Below are positions 63,488-64,000 of a DNA stretch of 64,000 nucleotides, piece by piece. The stretch covers positions 3,752,001 through 3,816,000 of the forward strand of contig NZ_CP108381.1 in NCBI RefSeq assembly GCF_035956715.1, given 5' to 3'. The first letter of the stretch is position 1. Each line of letters begins with the position of its first letter. The translations under genes and the position numbers were made by a program. The notes beneath the pieces were generated by a model. It had not been told where the DNA came from. It worked only from the letters and a program-made list of their open reading frames with translations, and ran no database searches. Source of the DNA: Nocardia sp. NBC_01329 (GTDB lineage Bacteria; Actinomycetota; Actinomycetes; Mycobacteriales; Mycobacteriaceae).

Positions 63488-64000
63488 CGCTGCTCTTCGT
63501 CACCGGCACCTCCACCGAGGTAGGCAAGACCGTCACCACCGCTGCGCTGGCCGCAGTGGCCCGCACTGCCGGACTCGAGGTCGCCGTATGTAAACCGGCC
63601 CAAACCGGTGTGGGCGCGGCCGATCCCGGTGATCTCGCCGTCGTGACCGCCCTCGCCGGCGTGACCCGGACCGTCGAACCGGCCCGCTACCCCGAACCGC
63701 TGGCCCCCGATACCGCAGCCCGCCGCTGTGGGGCCCCGCTGCTCACACTGTCCGAGACCGCCACCGCGATAGCCGGACTGGGGTCCGCCGACCTGGTGCT
63801 GGTGGAGGGTGCCGGTGGGCTGCTGGTGCGGCTGGGTGAGTTCACCCTCCTCGACCTCGCCCGGGAACTGTCGGCGCCGGTGCTGGTGGTCAGCGCACCG
63901 GGCCTCGGCACCCTCAATCACAGCGAACTCACGACCTGGGCCCTGCGGCAGGCCGGAGTGGAATGCGCCGGACTGGTGATCGGATCGTGGCCCGAACGGC
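63484..64000 (+). CDS. bioD: Dethiobiotin synthetase (3' end outside window)
   Basis: The first ~172 residues of an ATP-dependent enzyme closing the ureido ring of dethiobiotin. The P-loop is GTSTEVGKT at residues 8-16, followed by [22 protein letters not shown] and [15 protein letters not shown]. Translationally coupled to bioF by ATGA. bioA is not present in the window. Confidence 0.95.
   Translation, partial: MTLLFVTGTSTEVGKTVTTAALAAVARTAGLEVAVCKPAQTGVGAADPGDLAVVTALAGVTRTVEPARYPEPLAPDTAARRCGAPLLTLSETATAIAGLGSADLVLVEGAGGLLVRLGEFTLLDLARELSAPVLVVSAPGLGTLNHSELTTWALRQAGVECAGLVIGSWPER

Overview
The window comes from a high-GC actinomycete of the order Mycobacteriales, most probably a Nocardia. 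The evidence is strong G/C bias at third codon positions, frequent GTG starts and ATGA/GTGA gene overlaps, an MspA-type porin, an RpsA ending close to the mycobacterial sequence, a CoaE-GrpB fusion, a BioB with its partner BsaP, and a gene order that mostly follows the Mycobacterium tuberculosis segment from nadA to uvrB. It is a core metabolic region with local insertions. No insertion sequence, prophage or CRISPR array was seen.

Layout. 0-7 kb: partial DoxX gene, AraC regulator, VOC protein, uvrB, DUF402 gene, coaE, then a small ORF with a strong hairpin and a head-to-head pair of truncated genes. 7-16 kb: rpsA, a methyltransferase, an SPFH/ribbon-helix-helix operon, an isocitrate/isopropylmalate dehydrogenase-like gene, a three-gene amino-acid ABC importer, a 2'-5' RNA ligase-like protein and a thioredoxin. 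16-22 kb: a stand-alone LeuA regulatory-domain gene behind what looks like a complete branched-chain amino-acid attenuator, an MspA porin, polA, pdtaR and tRNA-Leu(CAA). 22-31 kb: PadR/membrane pair, DUF1254 protein, cytokinin-dehydrogenase-like flavoprotein, tesB, pyk, TM2 protein, lgt. 31-37 kb: trpE-TIGR02234-trpC-trpB-trpA, tightly overlapped. 37-40 kb: Bcp peroxiredoxin, MarR, methyltransferase, GRDP-like protein. 40-50 kb: histidine genes in two blocks, hisA-impA-hisF-hisI on the minus strand and hisD-hisC-hisB-hisH on the plus strand, with a Ser/Thr kinase between. 50-54 kb: esterase, winged-helix protein, MarR/SnoaL pair, arylamine N-acetyltransferase. 54-59 kb: nadA-nadB-nadC facing the NAD regulator nrtR. 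59-64 kb: bioB-bsaP-DUF2567 facing bioQ-bioF-bioD, bioD being cut by the window end.

How the genes work together. Four biosynthetic blocks (Trp, His, NAD, biotin) each have the expected members. The trp operon has no trpF, and the hisA product carries the PriA residues expected for doing both the HisA and TrpF reactions. NAD synthesis appears controlled by NrtR through a palindrome abutting its own start codon, and biotin synthesis by BioQ through three near-identical palindromes.

The most interesting observations are (i) the promoter, leaderless Leu/Val leader peptide, antiterminator and terminator ahead of an isolated LeuA allosteric domain, and (ii) two short ORFs inside the his gene blocks, each built from the same ~34-bp repeat and each joined to its neighbours on both sides by start/stop overlaps. 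In addition, one inversion of the hisH-to-kinase segment explains why the his genes are split.
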